64,000 nucleotides of DNA from Sphingomonas sp. (GCF_019635515.1 NZ_JAHBZI010000001.1:186001-250000); one strand, 5' to 3'; positions 18,252 to 29,503 are shown, counted from the first letter of the stretch. The notes: generated by a model not told the origin, from the letters alone. Program-made: numbers and translations.

Positions 18252-18345
18252 CGCGAATCCCCCCGGCTCGTATAGCGAGCATTAACCATTGCGATCCTGA
18301 AATCAAACGCGCGATTGACCCATATCGAGCGGACGTCTAGGGGAG

Positions 18346-18462
18346 CCCGGTCCTTCGGGGAGTAGCCGCCGCCGGGTTTCTGGCGGAGCGCAGCGTCAAC
18401 ATACTCGGTGGAGACACCGTGGCGCGCGTGAGGCGGGCGGAAGCCCGGCTGGCGAGACCGAT
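18346..18462 (+). ncRNA. yybP-ykoY family (manganese) riboswitch
   Basis: The leader of the GDT1 gene contains the hallmark blocks of this aptamer in order: GGGGAGTAGCC (18357-18367), GTCAACATACTCGG (18395-18408), ACCGTGGC (from 18416) and GGCGAGACCG (18451-18460). A closing helix forms between CGGTC (18348-18352) and GACCG (18456-18460), and GAGT (18360-18363) can pair with ACTC (18403-18406). The family is known to sense Mn2+ and commonly sits before MntP and UPF0016/GDT1 transporters. The ~75 nt between aptamer and ATG contain an imperfect hairpin near 18469-18494 without a T run, suggesting translational control (inference). Confidence 0.9.
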
Positions 18463-18535
18463 GGCATGGCTTTTCGCTCGGGTCGGGCGGGAAAGCGATG
18501 CTGTCGTTCGTCTCTGCCTGACCCCGGGAATTTTC

Positions 18536-19099
18536 ATGGAAGCCTTTCTCTCCTCGCTCGGGCTCGTCGCACTTGCCGAAATGGGCGACAAGACGCAGTT
18601 GCTCGCCGCGGTGCTGGCGATCCGGTTCCGCAAGCCATGGGCGATTATCGCCGGCATCCTCGCGGCGACGCTTGCCAATCACTATCTCGCCGCCCTGCTC
18701 GGTACCGTCGCCGCGGCGTGGCTGGCCAGTCCCGCCTTTCGGGTCGCGATCGGCGTCTCCTTCCTCGCCATGGCGGCGTGGACCCTGATCCCCGACGAGC
18801 TCGACGAAGGCGAGCAAAAGGCGCCGCGTTACGGCCCGTTCCTTACCACCCTGGTCGTCTTCTTTCTGGTCGAGATGGGAGACAAGACTCAGCTCGCAAC
18901 CGTCGCGCTGGGCGCGCGCTTCAACGATGTGCTGGTGGTGACCGCCGGAACGACGCTCGGCATGATGCTTGCCAACGCGCCGGTGGTCTTGCTGGGCAAC
19001 AAGCTGCTCGCCAAAGTCGATTTCGTGCTGGTGCGGCGCGTCGCCGCCCTGCTGTTTTTCGGCCTCGGCTTGTGGACGATATGGGACGCACTAAGCTGA
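18536..19099 (+). CDS. GDT1/TMEM165 (UPF0016) family cation transporter, likely manganese exporter
   Basis: 187 residues with about six membrane spans arranged as two homologous halves. Each half carries the family motif E-x-G-D-K-T: ALAEMGDKTQLLA near residue 14 and FLVEMGDKTQLAT near 110. Eukaryotic members move Ca2+/Mn2+; bacterial ones (MneA type) export Mn2+. The manganese riboswitch directly upstream supports that role. I use the ATG at 18536 (MEAFLSSLG); the longer reading from 18419 would start inside the riboswitch. The ribosome site is weak (CGGGAA), in keeping with regulated translation. Confidence 0.92.
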   Translation: MEAFLSSLGLVALAEMGDKTQLLAAVLAIRFRKPWAIIAGILAATLANHYLAALLGTVAAAWLASPAFRVAIGVSFLAMAAWTLIPDELDEGEQKAPRYGPFLTTLVVFFLVEMGDKTQLATVALGARFNDVLVVTAGTTLGMMLANAPVVLLGNKLLAKVDFVLVRRVAALLFFGLGLWTIWDALS

Positions 19100-19104
19100 G
19101 CGCG

Positions 19105-19935
19105 ATGCCGCCGAACCCGCTCAAACGCCTGCTGATCGCGCAGGTCCGCAAGACCTTCAACGACGCCGCCAAGGGCGAGACGCCGGTGATCCGTCAGCCC
19201 GACGGGCTGTTCGGCCCACAATCGGTGTGCTGGCGCGTGCATGGCGATGTCGTGACGATGATGGTCGGCGGCGTCGCGGCACTGCTGTTGCAGATGCTGC
19301 ATCCGGCGGTGCTCGCCGGGGTCTGGGATCATTCGGCGTTCCGGCAGGATATGTTGGGGCGGCTCAGGCGCACCGCGCGGTTCATCGCCGTCACCGGCTA
19401 TGATTCGCGCGCAGCGGCCGAAGCGGCGATCGCGAAGGTACGCGAGGTGCACACCCGCGTGAAGGGCACGCTGCCCGATGGCACGCCCTATGCCGCCGAC
19501 GATCCCCATTTGCTCGCCTGGGTGCACGTCACCGAAGCGGTGTGCTTCCTCGATGCGTGGATCCGCTATGCCGAACCGCGCATGTCGACGGCCGATCAGG
19601 AGCGCTATTTCGCCGAGTTCGCGATCATCGCCGAAGCGCTCGGCGCCGATCCGATCCCGCGCAGCCGCGCCGAGGCTGAAGCCTTGATCCTGTCGATGCG
19701 AGGCGAGCTGGTTGCCGATGCGCGGACCCGCGAAGTCGCGCGGCTGGTGCTGGCGCAGCCCGCGCCGAGTCTGGCGATGAAGCCGTTCCAGGCAATGGTG
19801 TTCGGCGCGGCGGTCGATCTGCTGCCGGATTGGGCGCGGGCGATGCACGGGCTTTCGGGGGCGGGAGTCGCGACGCCGGTGATACGCACCGGCACGGCGG
19901 GAATGGCGAGCGCCTTTCGCTGGGCGTTTCGCTAA
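19105..19935 (+). CDS. MpaB-like oxygenase family protein (DUF2236)
   Basis: 276 residues, all-helical. The family signature MLHPAVLAGVWDHS (His66) lies early, followed by RLRRTARFIAVTGY and LLAWVHVTEA with the second conserved His. DUF2236 includes the heme-b-binding latex-clearing protein Lcp and fungal MpaB; those His residues bind heme in Lcp. Whether this member is an oxygenase is unproven. The ATG at 19105 lies 5 bp past the transporter stop; an ATG at 19081 overlapping that gene is also in frame. Tight spacing makes cotranscription with the riboswitch-controlled transporter likely. Confidence 0.82.
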   Translation: MPPNPLKRLLIAQVRKTFNDAAKGETPVIRQPDGLFGPQSVCWRVHGDVVTMMVGGVAALLLQMLHPAVLAGVWDHSAFRQDMLGRLRRTARFIAVTGYDSRAAAEAAIAKVREVHTRVKGTLPDGTPYAADDPHLLAWVHVTEAVCFLDAWIRYAEPRMSTADQERYFAEFAIIAEALGADPIPRSRAEAEALILSMRGELVADARTREVARLVLAQPAPSLAMKPFQAMVFGAAVDLLPDWARAMHGLSGAGVATPVIRTGTAGMASAFRWAFR

Positions 19936-19945
19936 GGGTCCGTAT

Positions 19946-20362
19946 CTAGTCCGCCGGATCGTCGATCCCGCCGGCATTGGCGGGCACCAGCTGTACCTGG
20001 CTATGGCCGCGCCGGATCAGCCCCAGCTCGCGGGCGGCGGCGCGGGAGATGTCGATCAGGCGATCATTGCCCCATGGGCCGCGATCGTTGACGCGCACGA
20101 TCACGCTGTGCCCGTTTTCGAGATCGGTGACACGGACGCGGGTGCCGAACGGCAGCGTGCGATGCGCGGCGGTGAAATCTTCGGGATCATAGGCTTCGCC
20201 GCTGGCGGTGCGCTTGCCGGTGAAGCGATCGGCGTAATAGCTGGCGGTGCCCATCGTCGTCGCCAGTTCGGCATCCACGCCCGGTGCGCGTGCATGGGAA
20301 GCGGATCCCGCGCACAGCGCCGCTGCCGCCAGCATCGTCAGCCGAATCCCGAAATGCCCCAT
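19946..20362 (-). CDS. RlpA-like septal ring / double-psi beta-barrel protein
   Basis: 138 residues with a Sec signal peptide (LTMLAAAALCAGSASHARA). The mature part is essentially one double-psi beta-barrel of the RlpA type: GTASYYADRFTGKRTASGE, then FTAAHRTLPFGTRVRVTDL and VRVNDRGPW with the conserved Asp, and RLIDISRAAARELGL. RlpA proteins bind or cleave denuded peptidoglycan glycan at division sites. There is no SPOR domain and no canonical lipobox Cys, so this is a short secreted variant. GGGAGG lies just before the chosen ATG at 20362, favouring it over a start eight codons upstream. Confidence 0.88.
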   Translation of the reverse strand: MGHFGIRLTMLAAAALCAGSASHARAPGVDAELATTMGTASYYADRFTGKRTASGEAYDPEDFTAAHRTLPFGTRVRVTDLENGHSVIVRVNDRGPWGNDRLIDISRAAARELGLIRRGHSQVQLVPANAGGIDDPAD

Positions 20363-20465
20363 ATGCGCCTCCCGGGGCGCGGACATGCCGTGGAAACGTT
20401 ACCAAACCCAAGCCGCACGCGCCGGAACCGCGACATGCGGTGCCGGCGGGGCGGTGAACGGAGGC

Positions 20466-23072
<2,607 letters not shown>

Positions 23073-23167
23073 CTATATCCCCGGGATATCGTAGCTGACG
23101 AAGCTGGTGCCGATCGCGGCGACCGGGGTGCGTGCGCCCGTGGTGGTCAAAGCCGCGCGCGCGGCGT

Positions 23168-24232
23168 TCAGGCGATCGCGCCGCCCGCCACATGGTAGCG
23201 CGTCGCCTCGCCCGGCACGGCGGCGAACAATTCGGGCTCGGTGCCGGTCATCCACACCTGGCCGGCGCCGGCGAGTCGCGCGAACAGGGCGGCGCGGCGG
23301 CCGGGGTCGAGATGCGCGGCGACCTCGTCGAGCAGCAGGATCGGCGCGCGTCCAGTGCGCTCGGCGACCAACTCGGCATGGGCGAGGACGAGCCCCAGCA
23401 GCAGCGCCTTTTGCTCGCCGGTCGAGCAGAGATGGGCGGGCTGGTTCTTGCCGAGATGGGTGACGATCAGATCCGCCCGGTGCGGCCCGGCCAGCGCGCG
23501 GCCGGCGGCGGCGTCGCGGCGGCGGCCTTCGGAAAGCGCATGGCCGAGCTGCGAGGCATCACCCTGCCAGCCTTCCAGCGCGAGGCCGGCGCGCGCGAAC
23601 ACGCCTTCGGGCTGCGTGGCAAGCCGTTCGTCGAGCAGCGCCACGGCCTCGCGCCGTGCCGCGTCGATCGCCGCGCCATGCTCGGCCATGCGCGCCTCCA
23701 GCGCGGCGAGCCAGTCGGGATCGGCGGGCGTGTCCGCCGCCAGCAGCCGGTTGCGCTGGCGCATCGCCGCTTCGTAGCGCGCCGAATGATGGGCGTGGCC
23801 CTGGGCCAGCGCGAGGGTCAGCCGGTCGAGGAAACGGCGGCGTTCGCCCGGTCCCTCGACGAACAGCCGGTCCATCGCCGGGGTCAGCCACAATATTGTC
23901 AGCCATTCCGCCAGCGCCGACGCCGAAGCGGCGGCACCATTGACGCGGACCAGCCGCCGCTCGGGCGCGCTCGCCTGGGTGCCGGTGCCGATCGCCGCCC
24001 CGGCGCCGAGCTCGGCGGCAACGCCGAACCCGCCACTTCCCCCCTGCCGCGCCATTTCCGGCAGCGCCGCGCGGCGCAGGCCGCGCCCGGGCGCGAGCAG
24101 CGACACGGCCTCGAGGATATTGGTCTTGCCCGCGCCATTCTCGCCGGTCAGCACCACGAAGCCCGCGCCCGGCATCAGCGCGGCGTCGGCATGGTTGCGG
24201 AAATCGGTCAGGACGAGGCGGGTAACGGCCAT
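23168..24232 (-). CDS. recF: DNA replication and repair protein RecF
   Basis: SMC-like ATPase that loads RecA at gaps and helps restart replication. 354 residues. Walker A is [13 protein letters not shown] near residue 30; the ABC signature-like [12 protein letters not shown] is near 270, and Walker B is [13 protein letters not shown] near 300. The start [15 protein letters not shown] matches the family N-terminus. It is divergent from the exported-protein pair at 24301. dnaN lies 3.4 kb away on the same strand, so the classic dnaN-recF-gyrB order is kept but interrupted by other genes. Confidence 0.95.
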   Translation of the reverse strand: MAVTRLVLTDFRNHADAALMPGAGFVVLTGENGAGKTNILEAVSLLAPGRGLRRAALPEMARQGGSGGFGVAAELGAGAAIGTGTQASAPERRLVRVNGAAASASALAEWLTILWLTPAMDRLFVEGPGERRRFLDRLTLALAQGHAHHSARYEAAMRQRNRLLAADTPADPDWLAALEARMAEHGAAIDAARREAVALLDERLATQPEGVFARAGLALEGWQGDASQLGHALSEGRRRDAAAGRALAGPHRADLIVTHLGKNQPAHLCSTGEQKALLLGLVLAHAELVAERTGRAPILLLDEVAAHLDPGRRAALFARLAGAGQVWMTGTEPELFAAVPGEATRYHVAGGAIA

Positions 24233-24300
24233 TACGGCGTCTCTAGCGCAGCCTCTTGCCGCCGGACAGCGCTTCGCGGATGATCGGAGGTGAAAAGGGG

Positions 24301-24996
24301 ATGTCGATGATCCGGACCTGCCTTGCCGTGGCGGCGCTGCTGCTTTCCGCCTGCTCGCCGTCGAAGCCGGAGGACATGACCGCGCGCTATGCCCGCGAGG
24401 GACAGCCGGCGCTGGTCGCGATGACCGCCGCGAACGGCGATGCGCGCGTCGCGGCGGGCGAGACGCTGTTCCTGCGCAAAGGCGGCCAGGAATATATCGT
24501 GCTCCACGATGCCGCGGGCAGCTTCAGCGCCAGGATCGACGACGCCCTGGCGGTGTTCGCCGAGGATAAGTCGGGACTGATGGCCAGCAACGGCCCGCGC
24601 CCCCAGCCCCAATATGCGCTGAGCGAGGCCGGTTCGGAGAGCGTTGCCGGGGTGAAGGGCAAGGTATGGAAAGGGCATCCGCGCGACGTTCCGTCGCTGA
24701 CTTCGTTCGAAGGGGTGGTCAGCGGCGATCCGGCGCTGGCGCCACTCGGGCAGGCGCTGGCGATGCAGACCCGCTTCGCGGTTCTGCGCAACAGCGCCGA
24801 TTTCGGCGGGCCGGGCAATTTCGAGAAGGCGATGCTCGATCTGTTCGGCAAGGGGGCGGTGCTGCGGTTCAACACCATCCTCAAGCTCGAAAAAATCGAC
24901 AAGGCGCCGATCCCGGCGACGATATTCGCGCTTCCCGAACCGCTGCTCGGACGCGATGCGCTCCGTGCCCGACTCCGCAAGCCCGCAAAGGAATGA
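24301..24996 (+). CDS. Lipoprotein, first of a paralogous pair
   Basis: 231 residues. Lipoprotein signal [18 protein letters not shown] with lipobox LSAC. GGAGGTG sits 8 nt before the ATG at 24301, which decides the start over upstream ATG-like codons. The mature part starts [14 protein letters not shown] and contains [26 protein letters not shown] and [13 protein letters not shown]. These segments align by eye with the next gene's ILRRDGVDYVLM, SADPVLAPVGAIFA and LRVDTLFELKTVT, so the two arose by tandem duplication. No known family is recognised. It is probably periplasm-facing. Confidence 0.77.
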   Translation: MSMIRTCLAVAALLLSACSPSKPEDMTARYAREGQPALVAMTAANGDARVAAGETLFLRKGGQEYIVLHDAAGSFSARIDDALAVFAEDKSGLMASNGPRPQPQYALSEAGSESVAGVKGKVWKGHPRDVPSLTSFEGVVSGDPALAPLGQALAMQTRFAVLRNSADFGGPGNFEKAMLDLFGKGAVLRFNTILKLEKIDKAPIPATIFALPEPLLGRDALRARLRKPAKE

Positions 24997-24998
24997 TC

Positions 24999-25715
24999 AT
25001 GCGTTTGCTGTTCGCCGCGATCCTCGCGCTGCTTCCGCTTCCGGCCTGGGCCGACGTCACCGCCACCTATTCGCTGGGTAAGCAGGCCCTGATCGTCGAG
25101 GCCGACGATGGCGGTAATTCGCGGATCGGCATCGACGGCAAGTTCGGCATCCTCCGCCGCGACGGGGTCGATTATGTCCTGATGATCCAGCCGAGCGGCG
25201 AAACCCGGGTCGCTGAGCTGAGCGAAGTGTTGGCGCTGATGTCGGCCGTGATCGCCGGTGAATCGCAAAAGGGCGGTGCCGGCGGGATCATCGACAAGCC
25301 GTTCGTGCTGCAGGCGAAGGGCGATGCCGTCGTCGGCGGCTATACTGGCGCGGCATGGGCCTTCGGTCCCGAACAGGAAGCGGATGGCAGAAAGGGCGAG
25401 ATGAAGGAGTTCGTGATGAGTGCGGACCCGGTGCTCGCGCCGGTCGGCGCGATATTCGCGCGCACGGTGGACGTCCTGCTGCCGCTGATGCGCGCGATCA
25501 TCCCCGATTCGACCGGCTTTGCCGCAAAGGCGCGTGAGCTGCTCGCCACCGGCACGCCGCTGCGGGTCGATACGCTGTTCGAGCTGAAGACCGTCACGAC
25601 GACGGAGATCGATGCCAAGCGCTTCGAATTGCCCGCGCCGGTGATCCCGGCGATGGAGTTCTTGATGGCGATGGAGCCGGGCGCGGGCGGCAGCGGGTTC
25701 AATCCGCTGCCCTGA
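24999..25715 (+). CDS. Secreted protein, second of a paralogous pair
   Basis: 238 residues. Sec signal MRLLFAAILALLPLPAWA; unlike its upstream paralogue there is no lipobox, so it should be soluble in the periplasm. AAAGGA precedes the ATG at 24999, and the upstream stop ends 2 bp before, so the genes are cotranscribed. Its body parallels the lipoprotein throughout: an opening ATYSLGKQALIVEAD, central GRKGEMKEFVMSADPVLAPV and a closing IDAKRFELPAPVI. A C-terminal Gly-rich tail (GAGGSGFNPLP) is extra. Function unknown; a membrane-bound and soluble pair acting together is a guess. Confidence 0.77.
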   Translation: MRLLFAAILALLPLPAWADVTATYSLGKQALIVEADDGGNSRIGIDGKFGILRRDGVDYVLMIQPSGETRVAELSEVLALMSAVIAGESQKGGAGGIIDKPFVLQAKGDAVVGGYTGAAWAFGPEQEADGRKGEMKEFVMSADPVLAPVGAIFARTVDVLLPLMRAIIPDSTGFAAKARELLATGTPLRVDTLFELKTVTTTEIDAKRFELPAPVIPAMEFLMAMEPGAGGSGFNPLP

Positions 25716-25719
25716 GCGG

Positions 25720-26478
25720 TCAGATGCCCTTGAGGCCCGCAGCCGCCAGGCTCGCCTGTGCGATCTGATACTTGACCGGCTCGACGACGTTCAGCCTGCG
25801 GCGGATCTGATCGAGCGGCTCGGCGAGCAGCGTTTCGTAATCCTCGCCATGCAGCCAGCCGGCCTGCTTGCCGCGGCGATAGCCTTCGACCACCGCTTTG
25901 AAGAAGTCGGCCTTGCCGGTGACGCGGAGACTCTTCAGCGCGGCGCCAGCGCCGATGAATGCCCAGCCGAGACCGCCGGTCTGGGCATAGGAGAAGGCGA
26001 CGAGGCAGGCTTCGCCAAGATGCTCGTCGGCCTGATAGCCGGTGATGACATGCCACAGATCGTGGATGTCGCGTTCGCGGCGGCCCATCCACGTATAGGG
26101 ATGGTCGATCTGGGCATCGCCGAACTCGGCCATGCTGACTTCGGCGAGCCCGTCGGCGGAATAGCCGGTGGTGTCGAGGAAGTTGCGATAGGCGGCGCCG
26201 AGCGTGCCCTCGGGGAAACTGTCGATCCAGGCGCGGTCGGTCAGCCGCTCCGCCAGCTCGACGCGCTTATAGGCGATCGCGCCCCCTTTCGGCGTGGTCA
26301 GCAACTTGCGATAATTGCGCTGGGTGACGTCGCCGTTCAACGCGCGCATGATCTTGAAAACCTGTTCGGTATCATCGCCGTTCGAAAGCAGACGGCGGAG
26401 CGCGCTCAGGGCGGTGCCCCATTCGCGCTTCATCGGGAGGCCGGGATTGAACGGCGCGGGTGCGATTTGCGTAGCCAT
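25720..26478 (-). CDS. Coq4 family protein, ubiquinone biosynthesis
   Basis: 252 residues. Homologous to Coq4, which organises the ubiquinone biosynthesis complex and was recently shown to carry out oxidative decarboxylation of the ring C1. The metal-binding motif HDxxH...E is visible as His139, Asp140, His143 and Glu156 (IHDLWHVITGY, then EHLGE). IDHPYTWMGRRERD before it is also typical. The ATG at 26478 (MATQIAPAPF) is used. It lies 54 bp downstream of dnaN in minus-strand sense... that is, beyond the dnaN promoter region, so it is upstream of recF; no functional link to replication is expected. Confidence 0.87.
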   Translation of the reverse strand: MATQIAPAPFNPGLPMKREWGTALSALRRLLSNGDDTEQVFKIMRALNGDVTQRNYRKLLTTPKGGAIAYKRVELAERLTDRAWIDSFPEGTLGAAYRNFLDTTGYSADGLAEVSMAEFGDAQIDHPYTWMGRRERDIHDLWHVITGYQADEHLGEACLVAFSYAQTGGLGWAFIGAGAALKSLRVTGKADFFKAVVEGYRRGKQAGWLHGEDYETLLAEPLDQIRRRLNVVEPVKYQIAQASLAAAGLKGI

Positions 26479-26532
26479 GCAACTCACATAGCCATTACTT
26501 ACATCAATGTCAATAGCGTGTGTTGGCCGCTA

Positions 26533-27645
26533 TCACACCCGCATCGGCATCAGCACATACAGCGCCGGTGAGGCGTCGTTCTCGCGGATCAGCGTCGGGG
26601 CGGCGGCGTCGGCGAGGTGGACCTCGACCATGTCGCCCTCGATCTGGGCGAGGATATCCATCAGATAGCGGCTGTTGAAGCCGATCTCGAAGCCCGCCGC
26701 GACATAATCGCCCGGCACTTCCTCGGCGGCCGCGCCATTTTCGGGGCTGGTGACCGACAGGGTCACCTTGTCGCGGTCGAGCGCCATCTTGACCGCGCGG
26801 GTCTTCTCGGTGGCGATGGTCGAGACGCGGTCGACGCCTTCCATCAGGCTCTTGGGGTCGATCTTGAGGATCTTGTCGTTGCCGGTCGGGATGACGCGGC
26901 TGTAGTCCGGGAAGGTGCCGTCGATCAGCTTCGAGGTCAGGATCGCCTGGCCCATGTCGAAGCGGATCTTCGAGCCCGACAGCGACACGCCGACCGAGCC
27001 GTCAACCTCGTCGAGCAGCTTGCGCAGTTCCGCCACGCACTTACGCGGAATGATCACGTCGGGCATGCTTTCGGCGCCGTCGGGCCGCGCGACGGTGACG
27101 CGGGCAAGGCGGTGGCCATCGGTGGCGGCGGCGCGCAGCAGCGGGGTCGCCTCGTCGGCGACGTGCAGGAAGATGCCGTTGAGGTAATAGCGCGTCTCTT
27201 CGGTCGAGATCGCGAAGCGGGTCTTGTCGATGATCTGCTTGAGCGTCTCGGCGGGCAGCTCGAACGTCGTCGGCAGCTCGCCCTCGGCGATCATCGGGAA
27301 GTCGTCGCGCGGCAGCGTCGCCAGCGTGAACTTGGCGCGCCCGGCATTGACGGTGATGCGGCCCTCGGCGGCGCTGAGCTCGACCTGCGAGCCTTCGGGC
27401 AGCTTGCGGACGATATCGAACAGCGTGTGCGCCGAGATCGTCGTCGCGCCGGGTTGATCGACCGCGGCGGGAATCGTCTCGTCGATCTGGAGATCGAGAT
27501 CGGTCGCCATCAGGCGGAGCGCGCCCGAAGCCTGCGCCTCGATCAGCACGTTCGACAGGATAGGGATCGTGTTGCGCCGCTCGACCACGGACTGGACGTG
27601 GCTGAGGCCCCTCAACAGAGTTGCGCGTTCGATCGTCGCCTTCAT
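26533..27645 (-). CDS. dnaN: DNA polymerase III beta subunit (sliding clamp)
   Basis: Ring-forming processivity clamp of the replicative polymerase. 370 residues in three repeated clamp folds, full length from MKATIERATLLRGLSHVQ, with VVERRNTIPILSNVLIEA, the ATDGHRLARV motif at the middle domain and the C-terminal LYVLMPMRV that closes the peptide-binding pocket. The ATG at 27645 is preceded by a GGGGG ribosome site; the longer reading to 27735 runs through upstream noncoding sequence. It is not next to dnaA in this window. Confidence 0.97.
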   Translation of the reverse strand: MKATIERATLLRGLSHVQSVVERRNTIPILSNVLIEAQASGALRLMATDLDLQIDETIPAAVDQPGATTISAHTLFDIVRKLPEGSQVELSAAEGRITVNAGRAKFTLATLPRDDFPMIAEGELPTTFELPAETLKQIIDKTRFAISTEETRYYLNGIFLHVADEATPLLRAAATDGHRLARVTVARPDGAESMPDVIIPRKCVAELRKLLDEVDGSVGVSLSGSKIRFDMGQAILTSKLIDGTFPDYSRVIPTGNDKILKIDPKSLMEGVDRVSTIATEKTRAVKMALDRDKVTLSVTSPENGAAAEEVPGDYVAAGFEIGFNSRYLMDILAQIEGDMVEVHLADAAAPTLIRENDASPALYVLMPMRV

Positions 27646-27718
27646 TGATAAACCCCCGGGGCCAAACTGCCCGAATCCGGCAAAGCCGGGCCTAGATTTG
27701 GGAAATAACCTTAACGGC

Positions 27719-27747
27719 AAAAAGGGCCGGAGCAAGCGCCCCGACCC
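27719..27747 (-). terminator. Rho-independent terminator after the 27781-28371 gene
   Basis: On the minus strand, GGGTCGGGGC pairs with GCTCCGGCCC (10 bp, two G-T wobbles) around a GCTT loop and is followed directly by TTTTTG. This is a well-formed intrinsic terminator, placed about 34 bp after the beta-barrel gene stop and before the dnaN leader. Confidence 0.85.
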
Positions 27748-27780
27748 TTCTGTTCACAGCATATTTGCGGTGTTTTGGCT

Positions 27781-28371
27781 TCAGAAGCGAACGCCGAGGC
27801 CGGCGACCACCTGGTGGCGATCGACATGGATGCCCGAATTGTCGTCATACCGCGAATAACGATATTCACCCTTGGCGTAGAGCTTGCCGCCGAGCTTGAC
27901 CTCGGAGCCGGCGCCGACGCGCCAGCCGCTGTAATCGTCGAACGCCGAGAAGTTCGTCGTCGGCGTGGTGTAATTCGCGCTGAGGCGGGCATTGGTGTAG
28001 CCGCCCTTGGCGTAGACCAGCGCCCGATTGCCCACGGTGAAGCCGACGCGCGCGCCGAGATACAGATCGCGGCCCGCATCGATGCTGTAGCGGTCGCCGG
28101 CAACGCGCACGTTCTGCGCGGCATGGCGCGTGGACGAGTCCATCGCCTCGCCCTCGATCCCGAACACCGCATTGCCGACCTGGAAATCATAGCCGATCGC
28201 GCCGCCATAGGTGACGCCGTCCGCCTTGGTCGTGCGGTCCTTGGCATGGTCCCAGCCGACCAGCGCTTCGACGCGAGGGCCGGTGAAGTTGGGATCGGCG
28301 TCCTGCGCGAAGGCGGGGGCCGCGAGTGCCGACGTGGCGATCAGGGTGACAGCGAAAATCTTGATATGCAT
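27781..28371 (-). CDS. Outer-membrane beta-barrel protein (OmpA/Omp25-like porin family), copy 2
   Basis: 196 residues. Signal peptide MHIKIFAVTLIATSALAAPAFA, then an eight-strand barrel pattern of the Opacity/Omp25 (porin_6 / OMP_b-brl) type: VEALVGWDHAKD, GGAIGYDFQVGNAVFGIEGE, LYLGARVGFTVGNRALVYAKGGYTN, and a final strand VVAGLGVRF ending in Phe, the usual BAM signal. AAGGAAAT precedes the ATG. It is about half identical by eye to the neighbouring 199-residue protein; the two are tandem paralogues on the same strand. There is no periplasmic OmpA domain. Such barrels usually have structural or adhesive roles rather than defined transport. Confidence 0.88.
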   Translation of the reverse strand: MHIKIFAVTLIATSALAAPAFAQDADPNFTGPRVEALVGWDHAKDRTTKADGVTYGGAIGYDFQVGNAVFGIEGEAMDSSTRHAAQNVRVAGDRYSIDAGRDLYLGARVGFTVGNRALVYAKGGYTNARLSANYTTPTTNFSAFDDYSGWRVGAGSEVKLGGKLYAKGEYRYSRYDDNSGIHVDRHQVVAGLGVRF

Positions 28372-28707
28372 GATATTTCCTTAGCGTATGCGCCCGCGCA
28401 TCGCGCAGACGGGTCCAGCGCCGGAGGCGGGGCCTCCAGTCTGGCGGATCCTGGACATGAAATTCAGGGTAGCTGGCGGGCGTTGGTTGCCCGCAGGTTT
28501 TGCGCGGTTCAGGTCTTGATCATTCGGAGCCACTCCCTCACTCGTTGCGCCCCGGAAGCTCAAGTGACGGCACCAACCTGTTCGTTAACTGAACGAAACG
28601 AGGCGCAAATCGGGCATCGCCTTGCCGCTGCCATCAAGCCCGGCTGGAGCGTGGCAATCCTGTGGCGCGCGCGCAATTTATTGGACGAAGAGAAGAGGGG
28701 AGCCGGA
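28372..28707. other. Intergenic stretch between the two beta-barrel genes
   Basis: About 336 bp without a convincing gene. It must hold the promoter of the downstream barrel gene but I cannot place -35/-10 boxes. The only structure seen is the inverted repeat at 28581-28597. Short frames here have no ribosome site or recognisable product. Confidence 0.6.
28581..28597. promoter_or_regulatory. Short inverted repeat, possible operator
   Basis: TTCGTT / AACGAA with a 5-nt AACTG spacer (17 bp in all), about 210 bp upstream of the 28371 start. The size fits a dimeric regulator site, but there is no independent support. Confidence 0.3.
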
Positions 28708-28736
28708 CAGGGGGGCGGCTTGGCGCCGCCCCCCTG
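28708..28736 (-). terminator. Strong GC hairpin terminator after the 28761-29360 gene
   Basis: A perfect 12-bp stem (CAGGGGGGCGGC / GCCGCCCCCCTG) with loop TTGGC, 25 bp after the stop. In minus sense it is followed by a pyrimidine-rich tract (CTCCCCTCTTCTCTTC) rather than a pure T run. Confidence 0.8.
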
Positions 28737-28760
28737 CTGACGAAGATGTAGAAGCGGACT

Positions 28761-29360
28761 TTAGAAACGGACGCCGACGCCGCCGAGCACCTGGTGGCGC
28801 TTGGCGTCCACGCCTGACGAATTGTCGTCATACTTCGAATAACGATATTCGGCCTTGGCGTAGATCTTGTCGGTCAGCTTAACTTCGGCACCAGCGCCCA
28901 GGCGCCAGCCATCGGCGTTGTCCTTGCTGGTAACCGTGGTCGTGCCCGTGGTGTAGCGGGTGTTGAAGCCGGCATTGGTGTAGCCGCCCTTGGCATAGAT
29001 CAGCGCCTTGTCGCCAACGGTGAAGCCAACGCGGGCGCCGACATACAGGTCGCGGCCCGCCTTCACGCGCAGCGAGTCGCCGGCGACGAGAACGCTGGTG
29101 TCGCGCGCGCGGGTCGTCGCGCCGGTCGCTTCGCCCTCGACGCCGATCACGGCGCTGCCGGCCTGGAAGTCGTAGCCGATCTGGCCGCCATAGACGACGC
29201 CGTCGCGGTGCCCGCCATTGGCGGCGCTATCCTCGACGCGGTCCCAGCCGACCACCGCTTCGGCGCGCGGGCCGGTGAACGGCGCGGCATCCTGCGCGAA
29301 GGCGGGTGCGGAGAGCGCCGACGATGCGATGAGGGCGGCTGCGATGAACTTGAAACGCAT
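28761..29360 (-). CDS. Outer-membrane beta-barrel protein (OmpA/Omp25-like porin family), copy 1
   Basis: 199 residues. Signal peptide MRFKFIAAALIASSALSAPAFA. Barrel strands parallel those of the 196-residue neighbour: AEAVVGWDRVED, GGQIGYDFQAGSAVIGVEGE, LYVGARVGFTVGDKALIYAKGGYTN, AKAEYRYSKYDDNS and the last strand VLGGVGVRF. AAGGAG is placed well before the ATG. Differences cluster in the predicted surface loops (for example TTGTTTVTSKDNADGW against PTTNFSAFDDYSGW), as expected for duplicated surface proteins. The strong terminator after it suggests an independently and highly transcribed unit (inference). Confidence 0.88.
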   Translation of the reverse strand: MRFKFIAAALIASSALSAPAFAQDAAPFTGPRAEAVVGWDRVEDSAANGGHRDGVVYGGQIGYDFQAGSAVIGVEGEATGATTRARDTSVLVAGDSLRVKAGRDLYVGARVGFTVGDKALIYAKGGYTNAGFNTRYTTGTTTVTSKDNADGWRLGAGAEVKLTDKIYAKAEYRYSKYDDNSSGVDAKRHQVLGGVGVRF

Positions 29361-29503
29361 GATAAACTCCTTGGGTACTCAAATCAGCCCGCCAAACTGT
29401 GCGGGTCGAGACATAAATAGGCATGCCCGGCGCGGTGTTTCATGAACCTCAGACAACAAGGAAAGGCGTTGCTTTCCGGCCACAGGGGCTTGAAACAGCG
29501 GCG

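Noticed and set aside
18419..18535. N-terminal extension of the GDT1 gene
   Set aside because: Lies inside the manganese riboswitch aptamer and its expression platform.
23073..23255. 60-codon minus-strand frame between recF and gyrB
   Set aside because: Starts inside recF in another frame, no ribosome site, no similarity recognised; the region looks like a terminator and leader.
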